Positions 34,875 through 50,392 of a DNA stretch of 64,000 nucleotides are shown here, in pieces. Numbering within the stretch: the stretch's first letter is position 1; each line of letters begins with the position of its first letter. The DNA lies in contig NC_073351.2 in the NCBI RefSeq assembly GCF_027580225.2, positions 3,331,001 to 3,395,000 of the forward strand, read 5' to 3'. Both the position numbers and the translations under genes were made by a program. The stretch is from Misgurnus anguillicaudatus (lineage: Eukaryota > Chordata > Actinopteri > Cypriniformes > Cobitidae). The notes under the pieces were generated by a model, which saw only the letters and a program-made list of their open reading frames with translations, did no database searches and was not told the origin of the DNA.

Positions 34875-36253
34875 TTAAAGGATAATTCCGGTATTTAACA
34901 CTTTGGGTCTCATTTCTGGTTTGTTTTGGATGGGCCGCAGTGATGGACGCGGACATTTTGACGGTGGGTCGTGTCTTGACTTTTCGGCTCGTTTGGAGGC
35001 GTCTCTTGGCTGCTTCAGAGTGGAGGTCGGTGGCCATGCACAAACATGTCACCAAAACAACACCCAACGTTCATTTTCAAAACTGTACCACTCACCGAGT
35101 GGTCCGTGGTGTTCGTTGATGATTAAAAACAAATATATTGGCGCAATGTATGATTTCAATCCGTGTTATTTGCTATAGTGGAACTATTTTTTCAGATACC
35201 TCACAACCGCGTATATACTTCCGCTCTATATTTGAGTCTGAAGCATGAAAGAACGTAGTCCAACAAACTGTAATAAAACGGTAGCATACTTTCAAAATCA
35301 AGTTTATTTATAACACTTACACCATCCAATATGTTTTTTTCATCAGCAGAACAATAAAGAAGATATTTTGCAGAAACCCCGGTGCTCCGTCATGCAAGTC
35401 AACAGATCCGCACACTTTAAGAGCTAAAGCATATATATCCAATACAACAGTAATCCCCCATAACTCCGTGTGACATATTGACATCTTGTGAAGCAAATCA
35501 ATCAGTTTTTGCAAGAAACTGAACGTTATTTACAACACTATTAGCGTAAATACCAAAGCAGGAAGCGCGCTTTACGTTCAAGGCGATCTCTTCCACACTG
35601 GTGCCGTTTGGTGGCTGTTGGCTATGGATGTTGGTCTGTCTGCGCCACCTATAGAGCGGGAGCGTGAAGCGCACTTCCTGCTTGGCAAAAGCTCTGCATT
35701 AACGCTGTAAAATATTTATATATATATATATTCGAATCTCAAAACTGAAAATCGAATGTCAACCCACGGAACGAATATTCGAATATTCTGGTCCAGCCCT
35801 ACAAATATGGGAAAAATTTCTTCTGAGAGAAACCGAGCAAAAAAACTACAACCACATGTAAAAACAAACAGACCCTTTTCTGTTTCCCGGCGGTGGAGTG
35901 ATATATCAGCGAGCAAACAGTCTTCCAAGAGAAGTCAATGGAATTTTACAAAATGGCAAATAAAACACGACAGAAACTGTATTTCGCTACACAACTTGTT
36001 TTTAATCATCAACGAACACCACGAACCACTCGGTGAGTAGTACAGTTTTGAAAATGAACGTTAAGTGTTGTTTTAATGACATGTTTGTGCATGGCCATTG
36101 ACTTCCATTCTAAAGCAGTCAAGAGACGCTTCTAAACGAGTCAAAAACTCAAGACACGACCCATTGTCAAAATTTCTGTGTCCATCACTGTAGTTCATCC
36201 AAAACAAACCAGAAATGAGACTCAAAGTGTTAAATACCGGAATTATCCTTTAA
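34875..36253. mobile_element. Foldback-type TTAA element with ~310-bp arms
   Basis: Left arm 34875 to about 35190 and right arm about 35935-36253 are inverted copies, starting AGGATAATTCCGGTATTTAA and flanked by TTAA. The inner part holds a hairpin pair (GCAGGAAGCGCGCTTTACG near 35560, CGTGAAGCGCACTTCCTGC near 35665) and a segment ending CCAGCCCTAC that resembles a hAT end. No transposase. TTAA and AGG termini fit Kolobok-like elements. Confidence 0.8.
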
Positions 36254-36580
36254 GTGATGTTTGCAGTGAAGAGGAGATAATCAGCTATGTATCATATAGC
36301 ATGTGAATAAAAGAAAGCAAAGCATACTGTTCATGGCTTTTAACTACACTAGTCAACATTTAAAGTGGATCAAAACCTTTATAGAAGTTGTCTTAAATTT
36401 AGAAAAATACTTAGGACTACTTTGATGCACTTCAAATGTTAGTGTATTCAATAAATGGCCTACCCAGATGATTTATTGTAGTACAATCACAAAAACTGTA
36501 CATGATAAAACAAAACATATTCAGCATACTGCATTACAAAACCCTTAATCTTTTACAAAATTTCCAGTATGACTAATGAG

Positions 36581-37068
36581 CACTGAAAAAATGATTCATT
36601 TAGTTTACTCAGTTTTTTAAGTTAAAGGAACAGTATGTAAGAAATTTAAATCAATTAATCATAAAATGACCCTGATATGTCACTAGACATTAAGAAATCA
36701 TTTTTATTTCAAATACTTATATCACTCACAACAGTGGTCCGGCCAGGATATTGTCATTTAAAAAATGGAGTTGCAGCCCTCAGCTGATGTTTATGTTGTC
36801 ATGTTGTGTATTGGCCACCAGTTGTGTGATTGCAGTACCAGTTTTAGCCACAAGTTTTGTGATTGCAATACCAGTTTTGGCCACAATCCTACATACTGTT
36901 CCTTTAAATGGTCGCAATCAATATAATTAAGCTACATTTAAACAAAAGTTTTTTGTTTTGTTTTGTTTTGTTTTTCAATTTTTTTGGTTTTAAATGTAGC
37001 TTAAATAAATTGATTGTTACCACTTAACTTAAAAAAATTAGTAAATTGAATGAATATTTTTTTCTGTG
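36581..37068. mobile_element. Palindromic MITE, copy 2, interrupted by a TTAA MITE
   Basis: Outer arms match 29250-29452 (CACTGAAAAAATGATTCATT on the left, GCTTAAATAAATTGATTG and the decayed terminus CTGTG on the right). The interruption is 36622-36907, bounded by TTAA at both ends with inverted AGGAACAGTATGTA and TACATACTGTTCCT. Confidence 0.8.
36622..36907. mobile_element. TTAA-flanked MITE inside the palindrome
   Basis: 286 bp, TTAA duplication at 36622-36625 and 36904-36907. An internal doublet repeats CCAGTTTTGGCCACAA-type segments (about 36820-36895). Confidence 0.8.
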
Positions 37069-39744
<2,676 letters not shown>

Positions 39745-39950
39745 CACTGTAAAAAATGTCTGTAGAAATTACAGTATTAATGGGTATTACTGGCAACTAG
39801 CTGCCAGAAACTTACTGTAGATTTTACATTTATGTTATTTACTGGCAACATTTTGTTAAATGTTAAATGAACATTAAACATTTTTTGACTTTATCTCTAC
39901 AGTAAGTTACTGGCAACCAGCTGCAAAATTACAGCAAATTTTTTAGAGTG
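39745..39950. mobile_element. Palindromic MITE
   Basis: CACTGTAAAAAA and TTTTTTAGAGTG ends; arms share TTACTGGCAACNAGCTGC in opposite orientation. About 206 bp, flanked by CA rather than a clean TA. Confidence 0.7.
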
Positions 39951-40141
39951 CAGAGTTAACCTGAATTCATCACTTTAGTTCATTAACAATTGTCTGAGCA
40001 CTCAGACATGACAGCAATGTTCAATTATAAAAACACAATAATTGCATCACCTCTTCATAGCTTTTTCTACATCAAAACATTTCGTTATCACGGCATATAG
40101 TCCAACACACCTTGTCTTTTGACATCCCTGTATCACAAAAA

Positions 40142-40888
40142 TACGTACCTATAGTCACGTAATTTCGTGAGTGTTTTCCGTGACACCGACACTTCTTCCG
40201 CCCTTCCGCGTGAACACGTCACGTATATCTGTGAATGTGTCAGTTACGTATTTGTCTGTTTTGTCCTATCTTCAAACCATTGACGCCTCGGTCCAGGGCC
40301 AGATTTGGTGTTTGTGTTAGGACAGTGGTTCTCAAACTTTTTCAGCGTGCGGCCCCCCTTTTTTATGGTGCATTCCTTTGTGCCCCCCCCAAAGAAAATG
40401 TATGACAAGAAACTGTTTTAAAACTCAACAAAACATATTATATGTTACGAAGTAGTGCTGTTAGTTAGTAGTCTTATTTTTTATAGGTTTAATTGCACAG
40501 AATTCATGTTAAATTAATTTATTTTATAAATGTCATAAAACTGGGGCCCCCCTGGCACCATCTCGCAGCCCCCCTGGGGGCCCCGGACCCCAGTTTGAGA
40601 ACCACTGGGTTAGGATATCACTTAAAGTATTGATGTATACCTTTTTTCATGATTCATTTTTGTTATAATTTTTGATTTTTATTCATTTTTATCATTGTCG
40701 CCTGGCATTAGGGTTAGAGTTTGTTTGGGTAAGGATGTCACTTTATGTAAATCTAACCATAAACCGAAGCAACAATGGTAAGAAAATAGGACAAAACAGT
40801 TGAGTAACTAATACAGGACAGTGACACGTTCATGCAAAAAGGCGGAAAAATGTGCCAGTGTCACGAAATTACGTGACTATATGTACGT
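40142..40888. mobile_element. Palindromic element hosting a hAT insertion
   Basis: ACGTACCTATAGTCACGTAA on the left and TTACGTGACTATATGTACGT on the right are inverted. The core around 40697-40780 contains CATTGTCGCCTGGCATTAGG and is shared with elements at 54234 and 59796. A hAT MITE splits it at 40323-40607. Confidence 0.75.
40323..40607. mobile_element. hAT-type MITE
   Basis: CAGTGGTTCTCAAACTTTTT and CAGTTTGAGAACCACTG inverted ends with an 8-bp duplication TGTTAGGA / GGTTAGGA (one mismatch). Related to 8808-8987. Confidence 0.85.
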
Positions 40889-43800
40889 AACCTTGGGATA
40901 ATGGGTTGGTTTTGAACTCAAAATGGTAAAAGGACAACAGTCGTACCCGGGCACTGCATACAGTGACTCTCAATCCGGGGCAGAAACACTTTAGAGAGGA
41001 TTCAGGGGCATACACACAGGACGTGTTCTTGTATTCAGTAACATAAATTGAGCGCAGCAGAATGGAACAGAACAGGGATTTTGAGACACAATTTTAAACG
41101 TTGCAACAGTGAGATGCAATGTATCAACCGAAGGCATTCATCTGACAGATGTGATCTAAAATACTCTACCTGCAGAGATTCACTATTCACCTCCAGAGCA
41201 AATATGGCATGCTTCCTAAAAATTAAATAAATAATCATTGGCAAAACATCTATTTTATGTACATATCAAAAGTAAATGGCAGATAAATGAGAAACTTGGG
41301 TTTTTTTTTAATGGCACATTTCTCATCAGGCACTTGCATACTTGTCAAATGTAAGTTTTGAGCATTTAAGCACTATATTCCTTAAACGAGTATCCTTTAT
41401 CAACAATACCATATTTGAGATTGAGGTCCGAGATGACTTTATATGTTTTAACACCAAAGTGTCTGAACCGCAGGAGTTACGAGAGCCGTTACGCTGGAGG
41501 TCTGAGTGTTTTGTTGTTTCGTTTTTTTGAGGCCGAGTTGTTGGAGAAATGCAGAAGTATGGTGGGTGTGATGGGTGGACATCGTTACCAAACAACACTT
41601 CATCAGCATGTCTGACCGGTCCAGAGCGAGAAAACTCTCAACTGCCAGCCATTCGTTACCTCACCCTGCCTCGGGCCGACACAAGCAAGGGTGTGTTTCT
41701 GTGGTCACGCTCGCAGAGAAAACTTCAGCTTTTTTTCAACATCAGCAGTTTCTGTGTCCTTTCTGTTCCCCCACTGGTATCTGAACTATCAGCACGTGCG
41801 AAGGAGATATCCAGGCAGCCCATGGGACACGCGTTCATCAACAAACACACACACACAACAGTGTGCGTCTGTTTATGTGGGTTAACTCAGCACATTTTAA
41901 ATTAAAAATAACTTTATTCTACTTTTCAGTACACAGAAATTAAAAAAAACAGCTCCTGGGAGAAAGAAATCTCACGTTTAAGACATTGGCACCTAAATAT
42001 ATCCAGTGTTGGCATAACATTTATCTACTTAGAATGTCGTGATAATCCAAAAGCTTATGTGTGCAGTTTTGAGGAAAGAATAAAACTGTGTCTGATGAAG
42101 TGACTAAAGTAATTCATACACAAATGTCTTTAATGAAAAAAGTCATCGTAGTCGTTAAATATGCACTTTGGTATTTTAACGTTGCATTAAAGGTGCCTAC
42201 ATACACCAGTGCTGTTTCTTAAGTCATTGACTGACTGTGCAGAAAGCACTTTTGGACATAGTCTTCATAAGAAGGTAACGCCTCATTGGCCAGGAGCGTC
42301 ACAGAGGATAACAGTGCAAGCTCCTCAGCCGCTTCTAAAGGGCAGCTGGTGGAAACAACAGCACTTAAAGCACTTCATTGAGAGCTGATTTGTCCTTGTC
42401 ATCTCCGACAGCTCCTTCTCGTTTTTCCCTAGCTGAGTTAAGTGAGGCTGGAGCCTGGCGAGCCCCGATCCGGTGCTCTACTTAAAGACAATAGGTATGG
42501 GAACACAGGGCATTATGGGAAGGGCGACATGACATTAACATTTCATCCTTGTTATGCACATTAGCATAAGAGAGGGATCAAGCTAAGGGGACAATCGATT
42601 AGACACCAAAGGAAATTTAAAAGGTGAACCGTCATTGGATAAACAATAAGAAATAATCGCAACATGCCTCTTTTTTGTTGATTGTATGAGGGTTTAGTGC
42701 CATGGTTATGAAATGTGAATTTATTTTCTTTTATATCTGCTTATGTTAATGAAATAATTTTGATTGGCCTGGAAAGTGTCAATATTATGACCCGTCAGTG
42801 TTTACAATGATAAAATACATTTATACTTTTATTAAAAAAAAATGATAAAAGATCTCTGTGTTACAAACTGACGTTGTTTGTTAATTGTAGGTCGTTTTAA
42901 TTGTTTGCAGCATTTTAGTGCACCAGCAACAAACAGTTTGCAGGCGCAGGTGCTTGGGATTGGGCTTTATTTCATTTTTATTGAAATCGTTTATATCATT
43001 TTTATTGACCGAGTGAAAGAGATAACAGGAAATGCTGCATAGACATCCTCATGTGCACCAGTGTGAACCATTCTTAAGGTGTATATATGTGTATATATAC
43101 AGATATCTGTACTGTAAAAAATATTTCTTTTGTCTCGCTTTAGAAGAAACAGTGTATTAAAGAAATGTGTTGTATTGAGGAAAAACTTTGGTCACTAAAT
43201 GCCTTTAGCAAAGAAAACACCTTTACAGTGCCGAGCTCATGTAAACCTGACCCAAGAGGTTAACCTAAGTCTAAACCTTTGGCCAGTACTGTATTTATCA
43301 ACAAAAGACATACAGTGCAATAATACATATTAAGACTGATGTTCTTTTACACACAAAAAGTTGGTTAGGAGGAGTTAACTACAGTAAATGTCATAGCAAG
43401 TGTAGGCAGGTAATTATGTACTCAATATGATTAATTTCAGGAGATTTCCTGTCTGTGTTATTTCATGCATGAAGTTACAAAGCCGTAACCACACATTGCA
43501 CATTGGAGAAACATTGAGGGCTATATGTATAAAAACTTAAAAAAGTGAGTGTGTGGTGGTGGGTTCTGATTATTACCGCCCCCCTCAATTTTATTTTGGA
43601 TACTGGCCTGTGTTGTTTGTTGTATATTAGAGAGGAGATGGGACTGCAGGTGTTTTACCTCACTCCTTAAAGTCAGGATCAGTGAGCTCACAGTCACCTT
43701 ACAGTCACAGATGGAGAAACTTTCTGGATGACATGAACAAGTGAGAGAAAGAGAAATGTCAAGCTAAATTGAATTATTGCTATTTATTCACATAAAGTGT

Positions 43801-46118
43801 GAGTTAATATGTCTCTAGTGCATTAGGTAATTCATAAAATCACACTGTGTTTATGTCAATGCAGTGATGTTGACTTTATATATCTGCTCCTCACTATAAT
43901 ACATATATTACTCTCACATTATATTCATTCTATGTAAATTTTTTTGGATTTAGGCATGTCAGAAAAAACACAATTTAGAAATTTACCACAGAAATACAAT
44001 GCTCTGTCTTGGAATTATTTTTAGAAAATATTTAAAAATATTTTAGAAATATTAAATGTTGGAGCCATTAGCCTATAGTGGGCAGGGTTTAGTTCTGTAG
44101 CGGTTTGGGCAAGCCGAGTTTCAGCGTGTGGTTGTTAGCAGACTCCCGATTCTTTCTTCCACAAAGTTTCCTATTGAACCTTTTCCCGTACTGTTATTAA
44201 AGCCATACAAATACTATGAAAAATAAGAAACCAAACGATAAAAACGATATAATAATGAATAATTAAGTTCACTATAAGCATAAACAATTCATGTAAGATT
44301 TTCACGGATAAAAACAGTCCATATAGCCTCTTTCAAAAGAACAGGAAAACATGATGAATAAATCTCTACAGGAGCACAAAACATTGGCAGTGTTAAAATA
44401 ACTGGCACATAAGTCAGTTTTAGTGACAGTAAAGCAAAGAAAGCAATGATTGTTTGTTTGATGGAATAATGTTTTAGGGGCCTAAAGTCAGTCGCAATAA
44501 TTCAACACAAACGTGCGTTTATCAAAGGGATGCAAGTACCATCTGTACAGACCACAGCTGCTGTCTGATTCAGCAAAATAAACAGAACTAAATTCAGTTT
44601 TATTTTCACCACGCCGAGACCGTAACAATGTTCACAAGTTTGAATAAAAAAATAGAAATAATTAATTGTTAAACACAATAATCAAAATCACAAATGTTCA
44701 ATTAAGAATAAATTGTATGATAAATTGTAATTATGCCTATTGGAGAAATACAGTTATAATTTATATTTTTATTTATTTTGGTCTTTCTTCATATTTTTTT
44801 TCATGATGCCATAAATAGTGGCAAACAAACACTAGAGGACTTATTGTAAAACATTACTTTTATAAAAAAAATTAAAAACCAAGACTTTTTACAACTTTTG
44901 CAAACCTATCCTCCTGAAAAAATTTTCAAATGAATTGTTGAGATGTTAAAAAACTCATTGCAATAAAATATTTTTATTTTTAATTTTATGACATCTCCAC
45001 TGTAGTGGAAAACAGTATTTTTTTACTTAAAAATGTCATACTTAGATTCTTTATCTTTCATAAAATTTACTTGTTGAAATGACAATCATTTTTAAAAGAC
45101 AAAATAAGCAAGGTCACACCCCTCACATGTGATGTCATTTTAAACAGCCACTTTCAGGAACAATAAGATTGGCAAGCCACAGAATTTCATGAATAACACG
45201 AGAGATATAAGAAAAAACGTAATGTAGAGTGGACAACATTAATTGGCTGGATCTTAGTAGGATATAAAATTAAGAGAGAATATTGCTGAGATTATTATAA
45301 AAGTCAAAATGATAGACTCTGATTTAACTTAACATAACGCATATCATATAGCATACACAGATTTGGTCAGAGTAAAAGTTTATTGTATCTTTCTGCATCT
45401 AAAACATTTAAACCAATGTTTTAATTGTACTTGTGTAATTACATTATTGTTAAATTGTTCTAGATCACAAAATCTTGTTTGTGATGATTGTCTTTTTTAT
45501 TTGTAACTATCTGGTGAAATAATAAATAAAATGATAACTAAAGAAAGATTTACTAATCATGTTAATTCTCTCTCTTTGCCCCACATGAAGTATGATCTCA
45601 ATCATTTTTGCATTCGTACATCACTGGAAAACCCCCAAACTCTGACACACAGTTTCAAAATCTTTAGTCATATTTACAGAATCTATCTCAATGTCTTTCT
45701 GTCTGTCTTGTCTATCTACAGGATCTATATACAATACTATACTAATAAGTCTGCATTATGCTGCATAACTAAAGGAGGTGCGTGCATGTGTGTGTGTTTG
45801 ACTTAAGGGACGGGTACAGGAAATGAACACAGTCTCCCCTGAGGCCACAGATCTCTCTAATGACTGTGAGAGTGTTTCTACGGCTTGCTCGCTGACCTCC
45901 ACACATCCTCTCTGCATCACTTTTACAACATACATAATATGTACATACATATTAGTACATTCTTTTATGCATAATGCAAGTCGTCATCGCAAATGCCTGA
46001 TTCGGACAAAACTCTGTATTTGCACTCTATTTTTATATGTTACATAACAGCAAATTCACTGAACAGATTCTAAATTATGATATAAAAAATTATCATTACA
46101 ACAAAACATGTTATATCT
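40889..46118. other. Long repeat-poor flank downstream of maf
   Basis: 5.2 kb with almost no recognisable mobile elements, unlike the flanking 10 kb. The part 42230-42660 has a more balanced composition with short palindromic and homeobox-like AT motifs (TTATGCACATTAGCATAAG, AATCGATTAG). The 118-codon frame at 41549-41905 has no known domain. Confidence 0.4.
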
Positions 46119-46346
46119 TTAACCTCCTAAGACCCAAGCTTTGTTTTTTTTATTTCTTCCTGCTATTTTGGGGTTAGGAAGAACCAATAAATATAATAAC
46201 CAATAATTTTTCTTTGAACATTAAGCAGTGTAATTGTCCACGTTTGTGTAAAGCAGGTTCCAGTTACTCAGAATTAAGTATTATGGTGCCAACAACACAA
46301 AAATGTGATCTCCACGTATGTGGACTTCCAGGTCTTAGAAGGTTAA
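46119..46346. mobile_element. piggyBac-like MITE
   Basis: TTAA duplication (46119-46122, 46343-46346) around inverted ends CCTCCTAAGACC and GGTCTTAGAAGG. CC-rich termini next to TTAA fit piggyBac-type non-autonomous elements. Contains no coding sequence. Confidence 0.7.
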
Positions 46347-48089
46347 AATAAATGACCTCAAAATAATAATATAATAATAATTGCATTGCATTGTAATGTA
46401 AAATGTAATAATATTTTAAAACATAATTAGTAATTGTCTACATGATTACTAATTGGAGTTTAATATGTATATTTCTTAATAATTCATCAATGCACACATT
46501 TTAAAAAGTCAACTTAAAGTTGTAAAATTGAGCAGCTTCCTCTATGCATGAGCACAAGATTGAGATAAAGATGTATCATAAATTGCACTTTTTCACAAGC
46601 AAGCTAGTGCAAGCACAGCTGCAGCGATACAGATACTTGATTTATCATTTTTACATGGCAGAAACCGGCTCCTTTCTAAAAGATGTATTATGAGGAAAAT
46701 CATTTTAACTTTGCACCTATATGCTTTCTGTTGTCATGTCCTGTTCTTAGTTAAATGAGAGGTGAATGACGGAAGTGGTCACTTTTTATGGACAAACAGT
46801 GTTTAAAAACTGCAGGTGAATATACACACACATTCATGAATGTTCACTCGGACCACTAATAACCTGTATTCTGGTTTGTGACCCTGGACCCGAGTGGCAA
46901 CCTAACAAAACTACCAAAATATGTGTTCATTGCACAAAAGAAAATCACTCAAATGCTAAACCCAGTGATATACAAAAGGATTAATGACAAACTGAATGGA
47001 AGTTTTCTACATTCGGTGAAAACAAAAGCAAAAGTTAATGAATGCGTAGCTTATGAATTTTATGAACGTAGCTTCACTTTGCTCAGTGTTTCAGTGTGTG
47101 TTTATTATTTGCATTTTAATTATGGTGTGTTTTTATCGGCTGTTTTTAGTAGCACTCTTATTTTTGCCATTGCAGTAGTATATACTTACTGTATGTTCCT
47201 GATGTACTCACATGCACAGACATGCACTTATACTGCACAACAACCATTTACATTTACAGTTAAAGACTTATGATGTTGTGTTGTATCAAACTAGCAGCTG
47301 TTCCGAGAGGGAAGTTTTTTTCAAAGCTTTACACCTCACTTTTACAAGAACAGGCCCACATCTGTGCTTCAGCGCACATGGACAGCACAACTCGAATCTT
47401 GTATTCCATAATTTCTGTAATGAGTCAGTCACTGCTTAAACAAGGTTACGAAGCTGTATCTACAGTCGGGACATAAAGCGAAGTCCATCGCTATGACACA
47501 CAGCTGAACTTTGGAATGCTCAAGATTGGTCTGCCGTAAAATGCATTACTGTATATATCAAACACCATTTGCTTTTGGTTGTTATTTGGTTATACTGTAT
47601 TTCCTAGAAGATATTTAAGATATATCAGAGAGATCATATGTTGTGGTATTTTCTCTGGTATCAGTGTTGCCCTTTTTTGAGCTAAACACCTATATAATAA
47701 CTTTAATGCTTTGCTTCTTGTTCCATCAAATCTATATTAAATGTGTGTTGTGCAGGTCTATTTTTGAGACAGCAAAAATGTTTTGCGCAATGCATGCAGA
47801 GCATGAAGCTCCTGGTTGAGAATTATCACAGAGTAAAAAAACAAACAAAAACAAAACAAACCACATCCAGAGAAGACTTTAAAAGGCCCAAGTTGCATGT
47901 CATATAATTGTATGAAATGAAATTAAGCACATATGAACATCACATATGGTTAGTAGATGAAATAATTTTGCACAGCAAAATATATATATGAAAAAAAGTT
48001 TTAATTAACATAGTTTAAAAAAGATATTGATGAACGGTATATCCTTATACAAGCAGGGTATCAATCCCTGACTATAAAACAATGTCCAG
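46347..48089. other. Flank of maf, may include more 3' UTR
   Basis: No repeats recognised. The 131-codon frame at 46878-47273 is hydrophobic with no known domain and is treated as chance. Confidence 0.4.
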
Positions 48090-49420
48090 ACATTTTATTA
48101 TTGATTACCGTATTATTGCTTTGTAAATAATGAATTTATCAAAAGAAAGGAAGAATCGAGTCCTGCTTGACAATATATATATATCTAAATAATATTATAT
48201 CCTTTAGTTTATAGCAAAGCCATGATGGGTTTCATTTAAATTAGCGTTCTAGATAGATTTCATTGTCTGATATATTATTTGCTACAAGCTACATTTAGTG
48301 CAACTCATTCCAAATAGGTCGAATGTTTTTTTTTCAAATGCATAATTTTTCATGTTGAATTCTAGTTTACACTTTGGTTTTAAAATACAGTAAATGGTAG
48401 GCTAGAACAGGAACTACATCTGGCAAACTTGCTTATTTCATTGCAAGCACATGCTGCAAAAAGCTCTGAATAATAATAAAAAATCCAGCTGTATGCAAAC
48501 TTCCCAAAGCCTTCTCAAATATTTAAGACTGTGAATATCACCCTTCCTCATAAGTATCAACATGTGGCTACATTTCTACTTTCAACTGTCCTTAGATGAT
48601 GCACAAAATATAGATTAATTTCCAGAGTTATCAAAATGCAAAAGTGTGACATTAAATACACAAACCGCTTTTAGCAACAACACTGTTTAAGTCCCAGGGA
48701 AGCACTCCTTTTAGAAACCATGCAGGTCCACGATCTCTCTCTGAAACATTGCTTCCAGTTGACTCTCAACAATGCATGAACTGAATGAACACTGTATGGG
48801 TCAAACGTTTCATGGGGAGAACGATGATATAATGCTCCTGTCACGTTTTTAGTCCGTATTCCAAAAAGTGGTTAAGAAATGAAAGCAATGTATAAAGGCC
48901 ATGCTGAGTAGAAGTTCATTTCCAAGTAGAAGTTCATGTTTAAGCGCATAAAAAGGGAGGGTGATAAAGACCATACATGTCCAGCATGCAGGCACTTTGA
49001 ATAACATGTCTTTAATATAGCAATAATGTCTATAGATTCTCATGTAAAGTCATAACACAGCAAGCGGAAGACATGAGATGACAATGAGGAAAATGACTAA
49101 AAAAAATATCGCTGACTTTGGCAAAACAACAAAAGGTAAAATAAGAAGCGCAAAGTGTCCTTCATGGCAAAAAAAGCAAAGTAGGGGGTGATGATGGTCT
49201 GGAGATCTGGAGTCTATATGCATACATACCAAACATGAATGCATATGAAGAAGAAAAAAAACAAGACCCAAACAATCAAGAAGAACTGATTTCAGTTCAC
49301 ACAAAATAAACAAAAATAAAAAGTTTTGTCAGCCTCCATCTAACGACCCCCATTACCGGGGAAAAAACTTTCCCCTTTTGTTTAAACTTTATTGATCTCT
49401 TTTTATGCGTTTTAGAGAAC
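48090..49420 (-). other. maf: Probable maf 3' UTR
   Basis: About 1.3 kb directly after the stop codon is AT-rich and free of recognisable repeats, with U-rich runs on the minus strand, as in long vertebrate MAF 3' UTRs. Minus-strand AATAAA hexamers occur just after the stop (about 49390) and at 48094-48099. The distal one is a candidate polyadenylation signal. The true end is not determined. Confidence 0.5.
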
Positions 49421-49426
49421 TCACAT
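49419..49426 (-). other. maf: Splice donor overlapping the maf stop codon
   Basis: The last codon ATG and stop TGA are followed by GT, producing GTGAGT (minus strand, 49424 to 49419), a consensus 5' splice site. Reading through gives the short product ending EFFM. Splicing at this donor would leave AT as a split codon and replace the final Met by a longer tail. Mammalian MAF is known to have such short and long C-terminal isoforms. The downstream exon was not identified here. Confidence 0.6.
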
Positions 49427-50392
49427 GAAAAACTCTGGTGATGATGGGTTGTTGTCGCTGCTTGATGAGTTTTCTCGGAAGCCGTTGTTCACGAGCTTCT
49501 CGTACTTCTCTTTGTATGCGTCTCTCTCGCGCACCAGTCTGGAGATCTCCTGCTTGAGGTGGTCCACCTGCTGCATAAGATGGGACTTCTCGCCCTCCAG
49601 CACGTGCCTCTGTTGGACCCGCTTATAGCGACACGACTGGGCATAGCCTCTGTTTTTGAGGGTTCTCCTCTTCTGTTTGAGTCGGATCACCTCTTCTTTG
49701 CTGACGCCGCGCAGATGCCGGTTAAGCTCGCGCACGGACATGGTCACCAGTTGGTCGTCGGAAAAGCGCTCGTCCAGGTGCGCGTGCTGGTGGTGCGCGG
49801 CGGAGGTGCTATTGCCGGACTGAACCCCATGGGTTTGGTGCTGCTGGTGGCTGTGGTGATGGTGATGATGATGGTGAGGCGCGCCGTTCTGCGCGGCGGC
49901 GGCGGCGATGACTGCGGACACCACCGCGGCGGCGGAGCCCATCTCCTCCCCAGCCGCGGCACTTCCCGCCCCGGCTGCGCCGGTAAACTGCTGCGCTCTC
50001 GCATAGCCGTCGAAACTCTGGAGCTGGTGGCCGCTGTTGATCAGCGCCTCCACCGCGTCCTCGGGGCTGAAGCCCAGCGCCTCCGGGTTGAGCTGCTGTT
50101 GGTAACCGGTCATCCAGTAAAAATCCTCCAGGTGCGCCTTCTGGTCGCTCCCGGAGCCCGGGCTGGGCGCCGAGAAGCTCGGGGAAGGTGGAACCGAGCT
50201 GCAGGGCGTGCTCATTGGGGTGGAAGACAGGGAGCCCCCGGCGATCAGGCGACTGCACTGGTTGATGCTGCGATTGGGCTCCAGTGGCTCCTTCTTCACC
50301 TCAAACTTCATCAGATCGAAGTCATTAACATATTCCATGGCCAGGGGACTTGTGGGCAGGTCGGAGCTGCTCAGTGCCAGCTCTGATGCCAT
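49421..50392 (-). CDS. maf: c-Maf large-Maf bZIP transcription factor
   Basis: Single uninterrupted frame of 323 residues. Order: N-terminal transactivation region beginning [20 protein letters not shown]; a VKKE sumoylation-type motif at 32-35; Ser/Thr every fourth residue (S54, T58, T62, S66, S70), the known GSK3 phosphorylation pattern of large Mafs; an Ala-rich stretch (about 144-167); eight His (173-180); the Maf extended homology region (about 208-236); basic region with the [11 protein letters not shown] signature (248-258); leucine zipper (about 265-300); C-terminus SSPEFFM. The N-terminus and hinge match c-Maf rather than MafA or MafB. It is shorter than the human short form (373 aa), mainly because a Gly/Ala-rich hinge is reduced. 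Large Mafs bind MARE sites as nuclear dimers and act in lens, cartilage, kidney and immune cell differentiation. The start at 50392 has a strong context (A at -3, G at +4). The frame stays open upstream but only from a TTG at 50485, not an ATG. Confidence 0.97.
   Translation of the reverse strand: MASELALSSSDLPTSPLAMEYVNDFDLMKFEVKKEPLEPNRSINQCSRLIAGGSLSSTPMSTPCSSVPPSPSFSAPSPGSGSDQKAHLEDFYWMTGYQQQLNPEALGFSPEDAVEALINSGHQLQSFDGYARAQQFTGAAGAGSAAAGEEMGSAAAVVSAVIAAAAAQNGAPHHHHHHHHSHQQHQTHGVQSGNSTSAAHHQHAHLDERFSDDQLVTMSVRELNRHLRGVSKEEVIRLKQKRRTLKNRGYAQSCRYKRVQQRHVLEGEKSHLMQQVDHLKQEISRLVRERDAYKEKYEKLVNNGFRENSSSSDNNPSSPEFFM

Noticed and set aside
46878..47273. 131-codon plus-strand frame with a hydrophobic middle
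   Set aside because: The apparent membrane segment comes from AT-rich codons; no family resemblance and no supporting signals.
48849..49043. Alternative maf C-terminal exon (frame ending TTFWNTD)
   Set aside because: Only a three-residue resemblance (TFW) to the mammalian long-form tail and no convincing acceptor; treated as 3' UTR.
49809..50258. 149-codon minus-strand frame inside maf
   Set aside because: Alternate-frame reading of maf, Arg/Pro-rich because of GC content.
49559..50386. 275-codon plus-strand frame across maf
   Set aside because: Antisense shadow of the GC-rich maf coding sequence; no domain and no expected codon pattern.
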